This document shows positions 52,903-61,117 of a stretch of 64,000 nt of DNA, piece by piece. The position numbers were made by a program, and so were the translations under genes. Positions within the stretch are counted from its first letter, which is position 1; the number at the start of each line of letters is the position of its first letter. The stretch is from CAVVSQ01 sp963848825 (GTDB lineage: Bacteria > Planctomycetota > Planctomycetia > Gemmatales > Gemmataceae), in contig CAWKFA010000017.1 in NCBI GenBank assembly GCA_963848825.1, forward strand, positions 868,001 to 932,000, in the 5' to 3' direction. Under the pieces are notes generated by a model, which saw nothing but the letters and a program-made list of their open reading frames with translations, ran no database searches and was not told where the DNA came from.

Positions 52903-53669
52903 GAGGTCGTCTCCTCGAGCCAACTCAGCTTGTGCGCGACCTCGGCGTCGGCGCCGGCCTTCTCGAGGAAGCGATCTTCGAGCGAGCTGCCCTGGCGGAG
53001 CGCATCCATCGAAGCCTGTTCGACGAGGGCGCCTTTGACGATGATACCGACGTGCGTGCACAGCTTTTCGACGATAGCCAGGACGTGCGAGGTCAAGAAC
53101 ACCGTGGACCCGCGCGCGACATAGCCGGCCAGCAGATCGCGGATGACTCGCGAGGTCACCGCGTCCACGCCTTCAAAGGGCTCGTCGAGAAAAAGCAGGT
53201 CCGGATTGGGCAACAGAGCGGCCGCCAGCGCCAGCTTTTTCTTCATGCCGTGCGAATACTCCAGGGCGAGCTTTTTCTCATCCTCCTGCAGGCCGAGTAG
53301 GGGCAACAGCTCGTCGATCCGACCGCGAATGGTAGCGCGCGGCAACAAATACATGCGGCCGATAAAGGTCAAATATTCACGAGCCGTCAGGTTATCGAAA
53401 AGGGCCAAATCCTCGGGAATGACGCCCAGGCGGTGCTTGACCTCGAGGGCGGCGCGTGGGTTGAGCATGTTCTCGCCCAAGACACGCATCTCGCCATCGG
53501 AAGGAGCGAGGAGGCCCGTCAAAATCTTGATGGTTGTGGACTTACCGGCCCCGTTCGGGCCCAGGAAACCATAGAATGTGCCGCGCTCAACCTTGAGATC
53601 GATGCCATCGACCGCGCAGAAACCATCGAAATAGCGCGTCAGACGCCGCGTTTCAATCGCCAGGCTCAT
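52899..53669 (-). CDS. ABC-2-type transporter ATP-binding protein
   Basis: The protein has 256 residues and is intact. Walker A is GPNGAGKSTTIKILTGL, the Q-loop region VIPEDLALFDNLT, the signature YSHGMKKKLALAAALL (a variant of LSGGQ normal in this subfamily), Walker B PDLLFLDEPFEGVDAV and the H-loop FLTSHVLAIVEKL. These are typical of CcmA/NatA-like ATPases that drive ABC-2 exporters. The stop overlaps the permease GTG start by four bases, which implies translational coupling. Together the two genes form one exporter. An ATG at 53669 is used. Confidence 0.92.
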   Translation of the reverse strand: MSLAIETRRLTRYFDGFCAVDGIDLKVERGTFYGFLGPNGAGKSTTIKILTGLLAPSDGEMRVLGENMLNPRAALEVKHRLGVIPEDLALFDNLTAREYLTFIGRMYLLPRATIRGRIDELLPLLGLQEDEKKLALEYSHGMKKKLALAAALLPNPDLLFLDEPFEGVDAVTSRVIRDLLAGYVARGSTVFLTSHVLAIVEKLCTHVGIIVKGALVEQASMDALRQGSSLEDRFLEKAGADAEVAHKLSWLEETTS

Positions 53670-53753
53670 GAGCTACCAAGCAAGGGACGAGAAAGCCGAC
53701 TGATCCCAGTCATTAAATGAATCCCGCCGGCGTCGTCATCCGGCTGGATTGGC

Positions 53754-53818
53754 AGCCCGTTGAAAAAGGGGTCAGACCCCGAAGGTAACGAAGGGGTCTG
53801 ACCCCTTTTTCAACGGGC
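53754..53818. repeat. GGGGTCAGACCCC-family palindrome, copy 2
   Basis: Arms of 26 bp (53755-53780 and 53793-53818) are perfect complements around a 12-base loop; each arm also contains the GGGGTCAGACCCC core. The 332-base gap from 53670 to 54001 holds this copy, copy 3 and no gene. Confidence 0.93.
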
Positions 53819-53891
53819 ACAGGTCCGTTGGACAACGGGCTCAAATCATCAGCGCGTCGGCAAGGCGGCCATTACTATACAATTACCTGTG

Positions 53892-53976
53892 AGAGCGTTC
53901 GGAAAAAAAGGGGTCAGACCCCAACGCTTTGGCAGGGTATTGAGGGGGTCTGACCCTTTTTTTTTTCGAACGCTCT
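53892..53976. repeat. GGGGTCAGACCCC-family palindrome, copy 3
   Basis: The left arm (AGAGCGTTCGGAAAAAAAGG then GGTCAGACCCC, 53892-53922) pairs with 53943-53976. The middle contains TTGGCAGGGTATTGA, closely like TTTGCAGGGTATTAA in copy 4 at 61952, so these two form a longer subtype. It ends 26 bases ahead of the obgE ATG and may affect the obgE leader. Confidence 0.9.
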
Positions 53977-54001
53977 AAGAAACCTATTTCGAGATGAAAT
54001 C

Positions 54002-55009
54002 ATGTTCGTGGATCGAGTGACTATTTTTGTCAAGGCGGGGGACGGGGGACGCGGCGCCGTCTCTTTTCGCCGGGAAAAATATGAGCCGCGCGGTGGTCCG
54101 GACGGGGGGGACGGGGGCCGCGGCGGCAGTATCATCGTGTGCGCAATCGCCGGCACCGACAGCCTGGCTCAGTTGACGGGCCGCAAGCACTGGTACGCGG
54201 TCAGCGGCGCTCCTGGCGGCGGCGCCAATTGTACCGGCCGCAGTGCCGAGGACACCGTCATCATTGTGCCGCCCGGGACGGTCCTTCTTGATCGCGACCG
54301 GGGAAACATTCTGCGCGACCTCAAGGAAGCGGGCGATGAAGTCGTCGTCGCCAAGGGGGGTCGCGGCGGTCGCGGCAACAAATCCTTTGCCACCTCCACC
54401 AACCGCACGCCGCGTGAATACCAGCCAGGCGTACTTGGCGAAGAGCGCTGGCTGATTCTGGAACTCAAGGTCATCGCCGACGCCGGTCTCATTGGCTTGC
54501 CCAACGCGGGCAAGTCAACGCTGCTGAGCCGGCTGTCGCAAGCCCAACCCGAGATCGCCGATTATCCCTTCACCACCAAGTTTCCCAACCTGGGCATGGT
54601 CCGCATCGGCGACGAAAATGCCTTTGTGTTGGCCGACTTGCCCGGACTTATCGAGGGGGCCAGCAGCGGCATCGGGCTCGGACACGAATTCCTCCGCCAC
54701 GTCGAGCGTACTCACGTGCTCGTACACCTGGTCGAACCGCTGCCCGCCGCCGGCGGCGAACCGCTGCAAAACTACCGCAATATTCGCCGTGAACTTGAAC
54801 TTTATAATGCCACGCTGGCCGCCAAGCCGGAAATCGTGGTGCTGAGCAAATGCGAACTGACCGGCAGCGAGGAGGTTCGCTCCCATCTGGAGCAGGAGCT
54901 GGGGCGGCCGGTGCTGGCTATTTCCGCCGTGACGGGGCAGGGCCTGGCGCACCTGGTCGGCGAGGTGGCCCGGCTTCGACCAGCGCGGGTGCCGGAGGTA
55001 GTGCCGTGA
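54002..55009 (+). CDS. obgE: Obg-family GTPase
   Basis: Obg/CgtA binds the large ribosomal subunit and acts in its assembly and in stress control. The product has 335 residues. The glycine-rich OBG domain comes first (DRVTIFVKAGDGGRGAVSFR, then GGPDGGDGGRGG and GGRGGRGNKSFATSTN). The G domain has G1 GLPNAGKST, G2 DYPFTTKFPNLG and G3 DLPGLIEGAS. G4 reads SKCE where NKxD or TKxD is usual. There is no extended C-terminal domain, as in many bacteria. It opens a plus-strand cluster; its TGA overlaps the coaX GTG start in a GTGA. A palindromic repeat sits 26 bases upstream, so the promoter must lie close by or within it. The frame is intact. Confidence 0.95.
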   Translation: MFVDRVTIFVKAGDGGRGAVSFRREKYEPRGGPDGGDGGRGGSIIVCAIAGTDSLAQLTGRKHWYAVSGAPGGGANCTGRSAEDTVIIVPPGTVLLDRDRGNILRDLKEAGDEVVVAKGGRGGRGNKSFATSTNRTPREYQPGVLGEERWLILELKVIADAGLIGLPNAGKSTLLSRLSQAQPEIADYPFTTKFPNLGMVRIGDENAFVLADLPGLIEGASSGIGLGHEFLRHVERTHVLVHLVEPLPAAGGEPLQNYRNIRRELELYNATLAAKPEIVVLSKCELTGSEEVRSHLEQELGRPVLAISAVTGQGLAHLVGEVARLRPARVPEVVP

Positions 55010-55766
55010 AAGTCGATGGCGTGGTGGACGCCGGCCATTCCTACATCAAGTGGGGGCGTTGCACCGGCCAGGGCGTAAGCGAGATGGTGAGGCTCGATGG
55101 CGCGGACCGGGGTGCCTGGGAAGCGCAGTTGCGCCGCTGGTACGGCAGCAACGCGGCGCATTGGGCCGTCACGGGGTCCGATCCCAGGCCGTCGCGAGAA
55201 CCTGGCGGGCTGGCTGCGCGAACAAAAACAGAGCGTGCGACTTATCACCTCGCCCAGCGAGCTGCCCGTCGCGACCAATGTGAAACAAGCGGACAAGGTC
55301 GGCCTGGATCGTCTGCTCAACGCGCTGGCGGTCAACCAGCGCAAGCCCGCGGGGACGGCGGCGGTGGTGATCGACGCCGGCACGGCCATCACGGTGGATT
55401 ACGTGGATGAAGCGGGCGTCTTTCAGGGCGGAGCAATTTTGCCTGGCGCCGGCATGATGACGAGGGCCCTCCATCAACAAACCGCTACCCTGCCTCTGAT
55501 CGAGCGTCAGGAGCTTGCCGAATTGCATGGCGCCGCGGCGCTGCCGGGAAAATCGACGGTGGAGGCGATGGCGCTGGGAGTTGCTTCTTGTTGCCAGGGC
55601 GGGATCGAGCACCTGGCGCGTGCATATTTGAAGCTCAGCGACCGCGTCGTCACTTATATCGGCGGTGGCGATGGGCCCGCGGTGAGGTGTACCTGGGGTG
55701 AACATTATCTGTGGCCGGAAATAACTTTGGAAGGTCTTGCGCCGTGCCGCCGAGCAACTCTCTTGA
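55006..55766 (+). CDS. coaX: Type III pantothenate kinase (two frame breaks)
   Basis: CoaX phosphorylates pantothenate, the first step of coenzyme A synthesis. The start GTG overlaps the obgE stop. The N-terminal phosphate-binding strand is VDGVVDAGHSYIKWGR. After a frame change near 55190 come ATNVKQADKVGLDRLLNALA, VVIDAGTAITVDYVDEAG, FQGGAILPGAGMMTRALHQQ, TVEAMALGVASCCQGGIEHL and YIGGGDGPAV. A further break near 55745 gives the proper end LEGLRRAAEQLS with a stop at 55764-55766. Length is about 253 residues, normal for CoaX. The first motif has GHS where DIGNT is more usual. The next gene probably starts inside this one at GTG 55743. Confidence 0.9.
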
Positions 55767-56854
55767 CATGCTGGCCTGTCTGACGCCGCCGGGCGTGGGC
55801 GCCATCGCCACGCTGGCCGTTCGTGGCCCCAACGCCTGGTCAATTACCCGCTCCCTTTTTCGGGGCGCCTGCCGGACAAGCCCGCTCCTGGTCAATTCTA
55901 TTTGGGCCGTCTGGGCAGCCCCGGCGAAGCTGGCGACGACGTGGTGCTGGCGATAAGGACCGATTGGCTGGAGCTACATTGCCACGGCGGCGTGGAAGTA
56001 GTGCGACTTATTCAAGAGCTCTACAGCACGCGCGGCGTGAACCTGGGCACCTGGCACGAGCTGCCCTGGCCCGGCTCGAAATACGCGCTGCTGGCGCGTG
56101 AACAACTTCTTCAGGCCACGACGGTGAAAACGGCAGCCATCCTGCTCGATCAGTTCAACGGGGCCTGCGACCGCGTTCTGGCTCAGATCACGCTTCATCG
56201 TGAAAACGGGAACCAGGAGGCCGCCGATCACCTGGTACGCGGTTGCGGCAAACAGAACACCTGGGCCGGCACCTGGTGCTGCCTTTCCGCGCGGTATTTG
56301 CCGGTCCCCCGAACGTTGGCAAGAGCAGTATTGTCAACGCGCTGGCGGGCTACACGCGCAGCGTGGTCTCGCCGCTGCCGGGCACGACGCGTGACATCGT
56401 CACCACACGCATCGCCCTGGACGGCTGGCCGGTGGAGTTGATCGATACGGCTGGTTTTCACGAGCGCGGCGACGCTCTCGAGAACGCGGGCATGCGCCGT
56501 GCGCAAGATATCCTGGCTGGCGCGGACCTGGGTCTCTGGGTGCTGGACGCATCCGCACCGGCTCAGCTGCCGCCCGCGGGGGTGCCCATTCGCGGAATGG
56601 TCATAAACAAAATCGACCTGCCCGCGGTATGGCGGCCCGACGACCTGGCCTTGTCGGCGCCGGCAGTAGTTTCGGCCACGAAGGGCCTGGGTGTGACGGA
56701 GCTCTGTCAATGGATCGGTTCGCTGCTTGGCCTTGATGAAAGATTGGTGCCGGGAGAAGCGGTGGCCTTCACGCCCGAGCTTGCGCCGACGCCCTGGCGG
56801 CATCGTCCCGGGGCTTGCAGGGTTCGCTATAATCACAGAACGCTTTTTTCGTGA
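55743..56854 (+). CDS. MnmE/TrmE-like GTPase, short form (two frame breaks)
   Basis: The TrmE N-terminal domain is recognisable (LACLTPPGVGAIATLAVRGP, and after a frame change near 55880 LELHCHGGVEVVRLIQEL). After another change near 56250 the G domain follows: G1 GPPNVGKSSIVNALAGY, G2 SPLPGTTRD, G3 LIDTAGFHE and G4 VINKIDLP. The product is about 370 residues, against about 450 for MnmE. The last residues are PGACRVRYNHRTLFS, and the C-terminal Cys-x-Gly-Lys motif needed for tRNA wobble-uridine modification is missing. It may therefore be a paralogue with another role. The start is uncertain: GTG 55743 keeps the usual residues ahead of the first strand; ATG 55768 would lose them. NadK follows after eight bases. 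Confidence 0.82.
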
Positions 56855-56861
56855 GGTCGTA

Positions 56862-57704
56862 GTGAAGATCTTCGTCCTGGGCAATTCGCAACGAGCCGGC
56901 GTACTGGAAGAGGTCACGCGTTGGCTGCCGTTGCTGCGCGCGCGGGCCGAGGTGGTGGTAGTCGATCTGGCCCAGGAAAAGGAACTGGCCGAGTTGCCGC
57001 TGGCGGACCTCGCGTTGGTCTTTGGCGGCGATGGTGCCATTTTGCGGGCCGCCCGGCAGATGGGTTATCGCCAGGTGCCCGTGCTCGGCGTCAACCTCGG
57101 CCGGCTGGGCTTTCTGGCCGATATACATCCGAACGAGTTTCACGATTGTTTTTTGCAGATTCTGGAGGGCCAATACCGCATCACGCGCCATCTGATGTAC
57201 GAATGCGTGATCGAGAATGGCCGGACCCCCAACACCTTCTTGGGACTCAACGAAGTCGTCGTGCAAAACACGCCGCCCCTGCACATGCTCGATCTGGCGC
57301 TGGAAATCGATGGCGTTCCCGTGGCGCGCTTCAGCGGCGACGGGCTGATTGTCAGTACGCCCGTGGGCTCGACAGCCCACAATTTGTCCGCCGGCGGGCC
57401 CATTCTTGGCCAGGAGTTGGACGCGTTCGTGGTCACGCCGATTTGTCCCCATACTCTCACGTACCGTCCGCTAGTCGATTCCGCCGACAAGGTTTATACC
57501 ATTCACCTGGGACGACGAGCCGAAAACGCGCTGGTCATTATCGACGGCCAGGAGTCGATCGTGCTGGATGCGGGGCAGCGAGTCGTGATACGCCGGGCGC
57601 CGGTCTCCTTTGGCCTGGTCAAAATGCCGCAGCGCGGCTTTTTCCAGACATTGCGCGACAAATTGCACTGGGGCACGCCGCCAAGTTACCGTGGCGAACC
57701 ATAA
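56862..57704 (+). CDS. nadK: NAD kinase
   Basis: NadK makes NADP from NAD with ATP or polyphosphate. A GTG start at 56862 follows the preceding stop by eight bases, with GAGGTCG as a ribosome-binding site. The product is 280 residues. Catalytic motif: VFGGDGAILRAARQM. It is followed by VLGVNLGRLGFLADIHPNEF and the C-terminal beta-rich domain with FSGDGLIVSTPVGSTAHNLS and AGGPILGQELDAFVVTPICP, all typical. The frame is intact. It lies in the obgE-coaX-GTPase cluster and is followed by acyP after 16 bases. Confidence 0.95.
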   Translation: MKIFVLGNSQRAGVLEEVTRWLPLLRARAEVVVVDLAQEKELAELPLADLALVFGGDGAILRAARQMGYRQVPVLGVNLGRLGFLADIHPNEFHDCFLQILEGQYRITRHLMYECVIENGRTPNTFLGLNEVVVQNTPPLHMLDLALEIDGVPVARFSGDGLIVSTPVGSTAHNLSAGGPILGQELDAFVVTPICPHTLTYRPLVDSADKVYTIHLGRRAENALVIIDGQESIVLDAGQRVVIRRAPVSFGLVKMPQRGFFQTLRDKLHWGTPPSYRGEP

Positions 57705-57720
57705 GCGGACGGAATGCGTA

Positions 57721-58005
57721 ATGACGGAGTGCGTAGTGACGGTGTGCAAGCGCGTTTATTATTGGGGCAGGGTGCAGGGCGTAGGTTTTCGCTACACTGC
57801 GGCGAACCTGGCCCGCAAGCACCCGGTGGCCGGGTATGTGAAGAACATGGCCGACGGGCAAGTGGAGCTGGTGGCCGAGGGCGAGGCGGGTGCGGTTGAC
57901 GCTTTTCTGCAGGCGGTAGCGGAGAAGATGGCCAATTTCATCAAGGGACAGTCGGTGCAGGAGATTGATCCCGAGGGCTTTGAAGGATTCGTGGTTCGCT
58001 CATGA
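57721..58005 (+). CDS. acyP: Acylphosphatase
   Basis: Acylphosphatase hydrolyses acyl phosphates such as carbamoyl phosphate. The family motif GRVQGVGFRYTAANLARKHP contains the catalytic arginine, and GYVKNMADGQVELVAEG carries the catalytic asparagine. From ATG 57721 the protein has 94 residues, the usual size. The frame is open much further upstream into nadK, but only this start gives a normal N-terminus. The upstream bases carry no strong ribosome-binding site, so coupling to nadK is likely. It is followed by the ABC-2 permease gene after 24 bases. Confidence 0.93.
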   Translation: MTECVVTVCKRVYYWGRVQGVGFRYTAANLARKHPVAGYVKNMADGQVELVAEGEAGAVDAFLQAVAEKMANFIKGQSVQEIDPEGFEGFVVRS

Positions 58006-58029
58006 TTTGACGAGCGCAAGGTTCGATTC

Positions 58030-59229
58030 ATGCAAAACCTTTACGTCGTGGGAATTGTCCTCCTCGTGGTGCAGGCCCTGGCCAGCGTGCCCTGGCTATT
58101 GGCCATCGACTGGCGTAATCGGCAGCGCCTGCGTGGCTTTCGCGTCTGGGGAACCGGCCTGGCGGTGGCTGTGGTCCTGGGGACGGGCTGGGCATTCCAT
58201 CTGGAAGGCCTTGGCGATGCCAGGGACCTGGTACGCTGGGGCCGATTTTACATGGCGATGCTGCATCTCCAGTTGGCGGCGGATTTCTTCGTGCTCCTCT
58301 TTTGGCTCATGCTCACCTTCTGGCCCAAGGGAGGCGCCGTGGCCCTGGCTGCCTTTCAGGAAGGCATTCGGCAACCTATGTACTGGTTGCTCTTTGGCGC
58401 TGCCCTGTCGCTCATGTTCATTTCCGTGGTGTTGCCCTTCTTTACGTTCGGCGAAGACTTCAAGATGGTGAAGGAGCTCTGTTTTGCCTTCACCATGTTG
58501 GCGCCGGCCATCTTCGCGGTGGTCGCCGCCAGCATTTCCGTGAGCGAGGAAATCGAGGGGCGAACGGCCGTCACGCTCATGAGCAAGCCCGTCTCGCGTC
58601 GCCAGTTTTTGTTGGGTAAGTTTGGCGGACTGCTGCTGGCCGCTATGTTCATGACGGTCCTTTTGGGCTGGTTTCTGGTCTGGATCGTTATTCTGAAGGC
58701 CTGGCACGACCCGGCCATACAGAATTCCAGGGAAGCCCTGGCCCAGGTGGACCCGGGTTGGGTCATCGAACAGGCCAATGACATGTTCGGCCCGAGCATT
58801 CTGGGCGACCTGGCCAAAGGAGTTGGCTTCTGGATCAACGACGCCGGCATCGCCCTGCCCGGGCTGATCACTGGGTTTTGCCAGGTAATGGTCCTGCTGG
58901 CCATCGCGGTCGCTCTGGGGACCCGTCTGCCGATGGTCGTCAACATTCCGGTATGCGTCCTCGTCTACTTTCTCGGCCATCTGACATCGATCATGACCGA
59001 GGTCACGCAGTCGGGCTACCGGCTCGTTTTCTTCATGGCTCAGTTGTTCGATACCCTTTTGCCGGGGCTGGACGTGTTTGACGTCGGTTCGGCCGTCATT
59101 CGGGACGTTCCGCTGCCGCCCGGCCCCTATGCGCTTTATACTCTCAACGTGGCCCTTTACGCGGTGACGTATACGGCCATCGCCCTCCTCTTTGGCCTTA
59201 TCCTTTTCGAGGATCGGGACCTGGCGTAG
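58030..59229 (+). CDS. ABC-2-type membrane protein
   Basis: The protein has 399 residues with about nine hydrophobic helices, among them LYVVGIVLLVVQALASVPWL, VVLPFFTFGEDF region helices, FGGLLLAAMFMTVLLGWFLV and ITGFCQVMVLLAIAVALGTR. Between them lies ISVSEEIEGRTAVTLMSKPV, then SRRQFLLGKFGG, the usual cytoplasmic motif of ABC-2 permeases. An ATPase with normal motifs is not encoded next to it. The neighbour 41 bases downstream is an ABC exporter-like protein with a broken nucleotide site, so the energy source is an open question. It might work with a distant ATPase. Confidence 0.85.
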   Translation: MQNLYVVGIVLLVVQALASVPWLLAIDWRNRQRLRGFRVWGTGLAVAVVLGTGWAFHLEGLGDARDLVRWGRFYMAMLHLQLAADFFVLLFWLMLTFWPKGGAVALAAFQEGIRQPMYWLLFGAALSLMFISVVLPFFTFGEDFKMVKELCFAFTMLAPAIFAVVAASISVSEEIEGRTAVTLMSKPVSRRQFLLGKFGGLLLAAMFMTVLLGWFLVWIVILKAWHDPAIQNSREALAQVDPGWVIEQANDMFGPSILGDLAKGVGFWINDAGIALPGLITGFCQVMVLLAIAVALGTRLPMVVNIPVCVLVYFLGHLTSIMTEVTQSGYRLVFFMAQLFDTLLPGLDVFDVGSAVIRDVPLPPGPYALYTLNVALYAVTYTAIALLFGLILFEDRDLA

Positions 59230-59270
59230 AATGGGGAAAACCTTGCCTCGTTCCACGGCGGACCTGCTTC

Positions 59271-61094
59271 ATGGATAATGCCGCTTTTACTCGCGCCGTC
59301 CGTTTTCTCGATTATTCGAAAGGCGCCAAGTGGCTATCCATCGCCTGTGGCGTGGCTACCGCCGTCCTTTATGTCGGCCTGCTCGCGGTCCTTTATCTCT
59401 TTGTCGATTTGTTGGTACAGGGCGGCGAAGTGCCCGCGGTCTGGGGTGATTGGCTGGGCAGCGACGCCAAGGCCTACTACCTGGAAGGCCTGTTTTTAGT
59501 GGCCGTCGCGCTCGGGCTGGCCCGGCTTGTGCTCCTGTTTCTCGCGGACGTGCTGGCGGCACGCGCGACCATTGCGGCGGTCACGCGCCTGCGCCGGGCT
59601 GTCTACCAGCAAACCTATCGCCTGGGCACGTTGGCTTTCCGGGCGCTTGGGCCGAGCGAGGCGGTGAGCGTTTCCACACGTCATCTGGAGGCCGTTCATT
59701 CCGGGCTCCATGCCTGGCTGACCGTCTACTATCGCGAGCCGGTCAAGTTTGCTTTGCTGCTCCTGTTTGCCATGGTCCTCAATTTTTGGTTGGCCCTGGC
59801 GTTTCTCGTTTTTGCTCTGCTGGTTTGGGTGGTGGGTGGTCAGGTAGCCGCTTATTTTCGGCGCCGTGGCCGGGCGGCCGACAGCGAGGCCGCCAATCAG
59901 CTGGCCTTGATTCAGGAAAGCTTGCTGCTGGTGCGTTTGGTGAAGGTCTACCTGATGGAGACCTTTAACCAGGCACGTTTTGAAAAGCAACTTGAAAAAT
60001 ACGGCCAGGCGCAGCGGGAACGTTATCGGGGCGAGGCGATTTACCGCCCCGTATTCGCTTTTCTGGGCCTGTGCGCCGCTCTCGTGCTGCTCCTCCTCAC
60101 GGGGATCATCATTCGTCGAGGTTATTTGGGGCTCGACAGCGTCCTGGTCATGGTGGCCGCCCTGGTAAGTCTCTACTGGCCGATGTCCGCCTGGATTGCA
60201 AGCCGCCGCGTGCTGCGCCGCTCCCGGGAGTCGGCCAAGGTACTTTTCGACTTCCTGGAACGCACGGGCAGCGTCGGCCAGGGCGTGGAGGCCGCCTTTC
60301 TGCCCGCCCTTCATAATCGCCTTGAGTTCGACAATGTCGTTTTCAGGGAACCGGGCACGGATCGAAAACTTCTGCGGGGCCTTTCCCTCAGCGTTCAAGC
60401 CGGCCAGCGTACCGCGTTCATTGGCCCGGACGCCATGGAGATACACGCCCTCATCTACTTGTTGCCGCGTTTTCTCGATCCGACCTCGGGGGAAATTCGT
60501 ATCGACCGAAAAAACGTGCGCTCGGTAACCCTGGAGTCCCTGCGGGCGCAGATCGCCGTGGTTTTGCAGCATAGCCTTGTTTTTAACGACACGGTGGCCA
60601 ATAACATCGGCTGCGGCGACAGCAGTTATACGTTGCCCAAGATCATCGAGGCGGCCAAGCTTGCCCATGCCCATCAGTTCATTCAAAGCCTGCCACGCGG
60701 CTACGAAACGCCTATCGGCGACATGGGTTTTCCGCTGAAAAACGGCGAAATGTTCCGGGTGGCGCTGGCGCGGGCCATTTTGCGCGACCCGGCCATCGTG
60801 ATCATCGAGGAGCCTGTGCACCCCATGGACGACGACACCAAGGGCGTGATCGACGATACTTTCGCCCGTTTTCTGCCTGGCCGTACGGTGATCTTTTTGC
60901 CGCATCGATTATCGACCATTCGTGGCTGCGACCGCATATATCTGATTCACCAGGGGAAGCTCGAGGTGTCCGGCGACCATCGGGATTTGCTGGCCAACAA
61001 TGAACTTTACCGGCATTTGCAGTATCTCGAGTTCAACGAGTTCGCGACCCTGACGACGACCCCGGCACCGGTTGCCCTGGAGCATGATTTATAG
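59271..61094 (+). CDS. ABC exporter-like protein with degenerate nucleotide-binding site
   Basis: The protein has 607 residues and is intact. Residues 1-310 form a type-1 exporter membrane domain with six helices (for example LSIACGVATAVLYVGLLAVL). Residues 350-590 keep the shape of an ABC domain (FDNVVFREPGTDRKLLRGLS) and align throughout, but key motifs are changed. At the Walker A position (385-392) stands GPDAMEIH, with no Gly-Lys-Ser/Thr. The signature (488-493) reads PLKNGE in place of LSGGQ. Walker B (509-514) is IVIIEE. The Q-loop glutamine (433) and the H-loop histidine (545) remain. It cannot bind ATP in the usual way. The frame is undamaged and codon use is normal, so this is not decay. 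It may be a regulatory or structural partner of another ABC protein. Confidence 0.88.
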   Translation: MDNAAFTRAVRFLDYSKGAKWLSIACGVATAVLYVGLLAVLYLFVDLLVQGGEVPAVWGDWLGSDAKAYYLEGLFLVAVALGLARLVLLFLADVLAARATIAAVTRLRRAVYQQTYRLGTLAFRALGPSEAVSVSTRHLEAVHSGLHAWLTVYYREPVKFALLLLFAMVLNFWLALAFLVFALLVWVVGGQVAAYFRRRGRAADSEAANQLALIQESLLLVRLVKVYLMETFNQARFEKQLEKYGQAQRERYRGEAIYRPVFAFLGLCAALVLLLLTGIIIRRGYLGLDSVLVMVAALVSLYWPMSAWIASRRVLRRSRESAKVLFDFLERTGSVGQGVEAAFLPALHNRLEFDNVVFREPGTDRKLLRGLSLSVQAGQRTAFIGPDAMEIHALIYLLPRFLDPTSGEIRIDRKNVRSVTLESLRAQIAVVLQHSLVFNDTVANNIGCGDSSYTLPKIIEAAKLAHAHQFIQSLPRGYETPIGDMGFPLKNGEMFRVALARAILRDPAIVIIEEPVHPMDDDTKGVIDDTFARFLPGRTVIFLPHRLSTIRGCDRIYLIHQGKLEVSGDHRDLLANNELYRHLQYLEFNEFATLTTTPAPVALEHDL

Positions 61095-61117
61095 GAACTG
61101 GATGGAGATTAAGCGCA

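Noticed and set aside
52899..53669. Signature YSHGMKKKLAL as a degenerate ABC motif like that at 59271
   Set aside because: This variant is normal in CcmA/NatA-type ATPases, and Walker A and B are complete, so the protein should be active.
58096..60905. Long open frames on the minus strand opposite the ABC-2 and exporter-like genes
   Set aside because: They lie wholly opposite genes with clear domains, show no family motifs, and are expected in GC-rich DNA where the antisense frame rarely meets stops.
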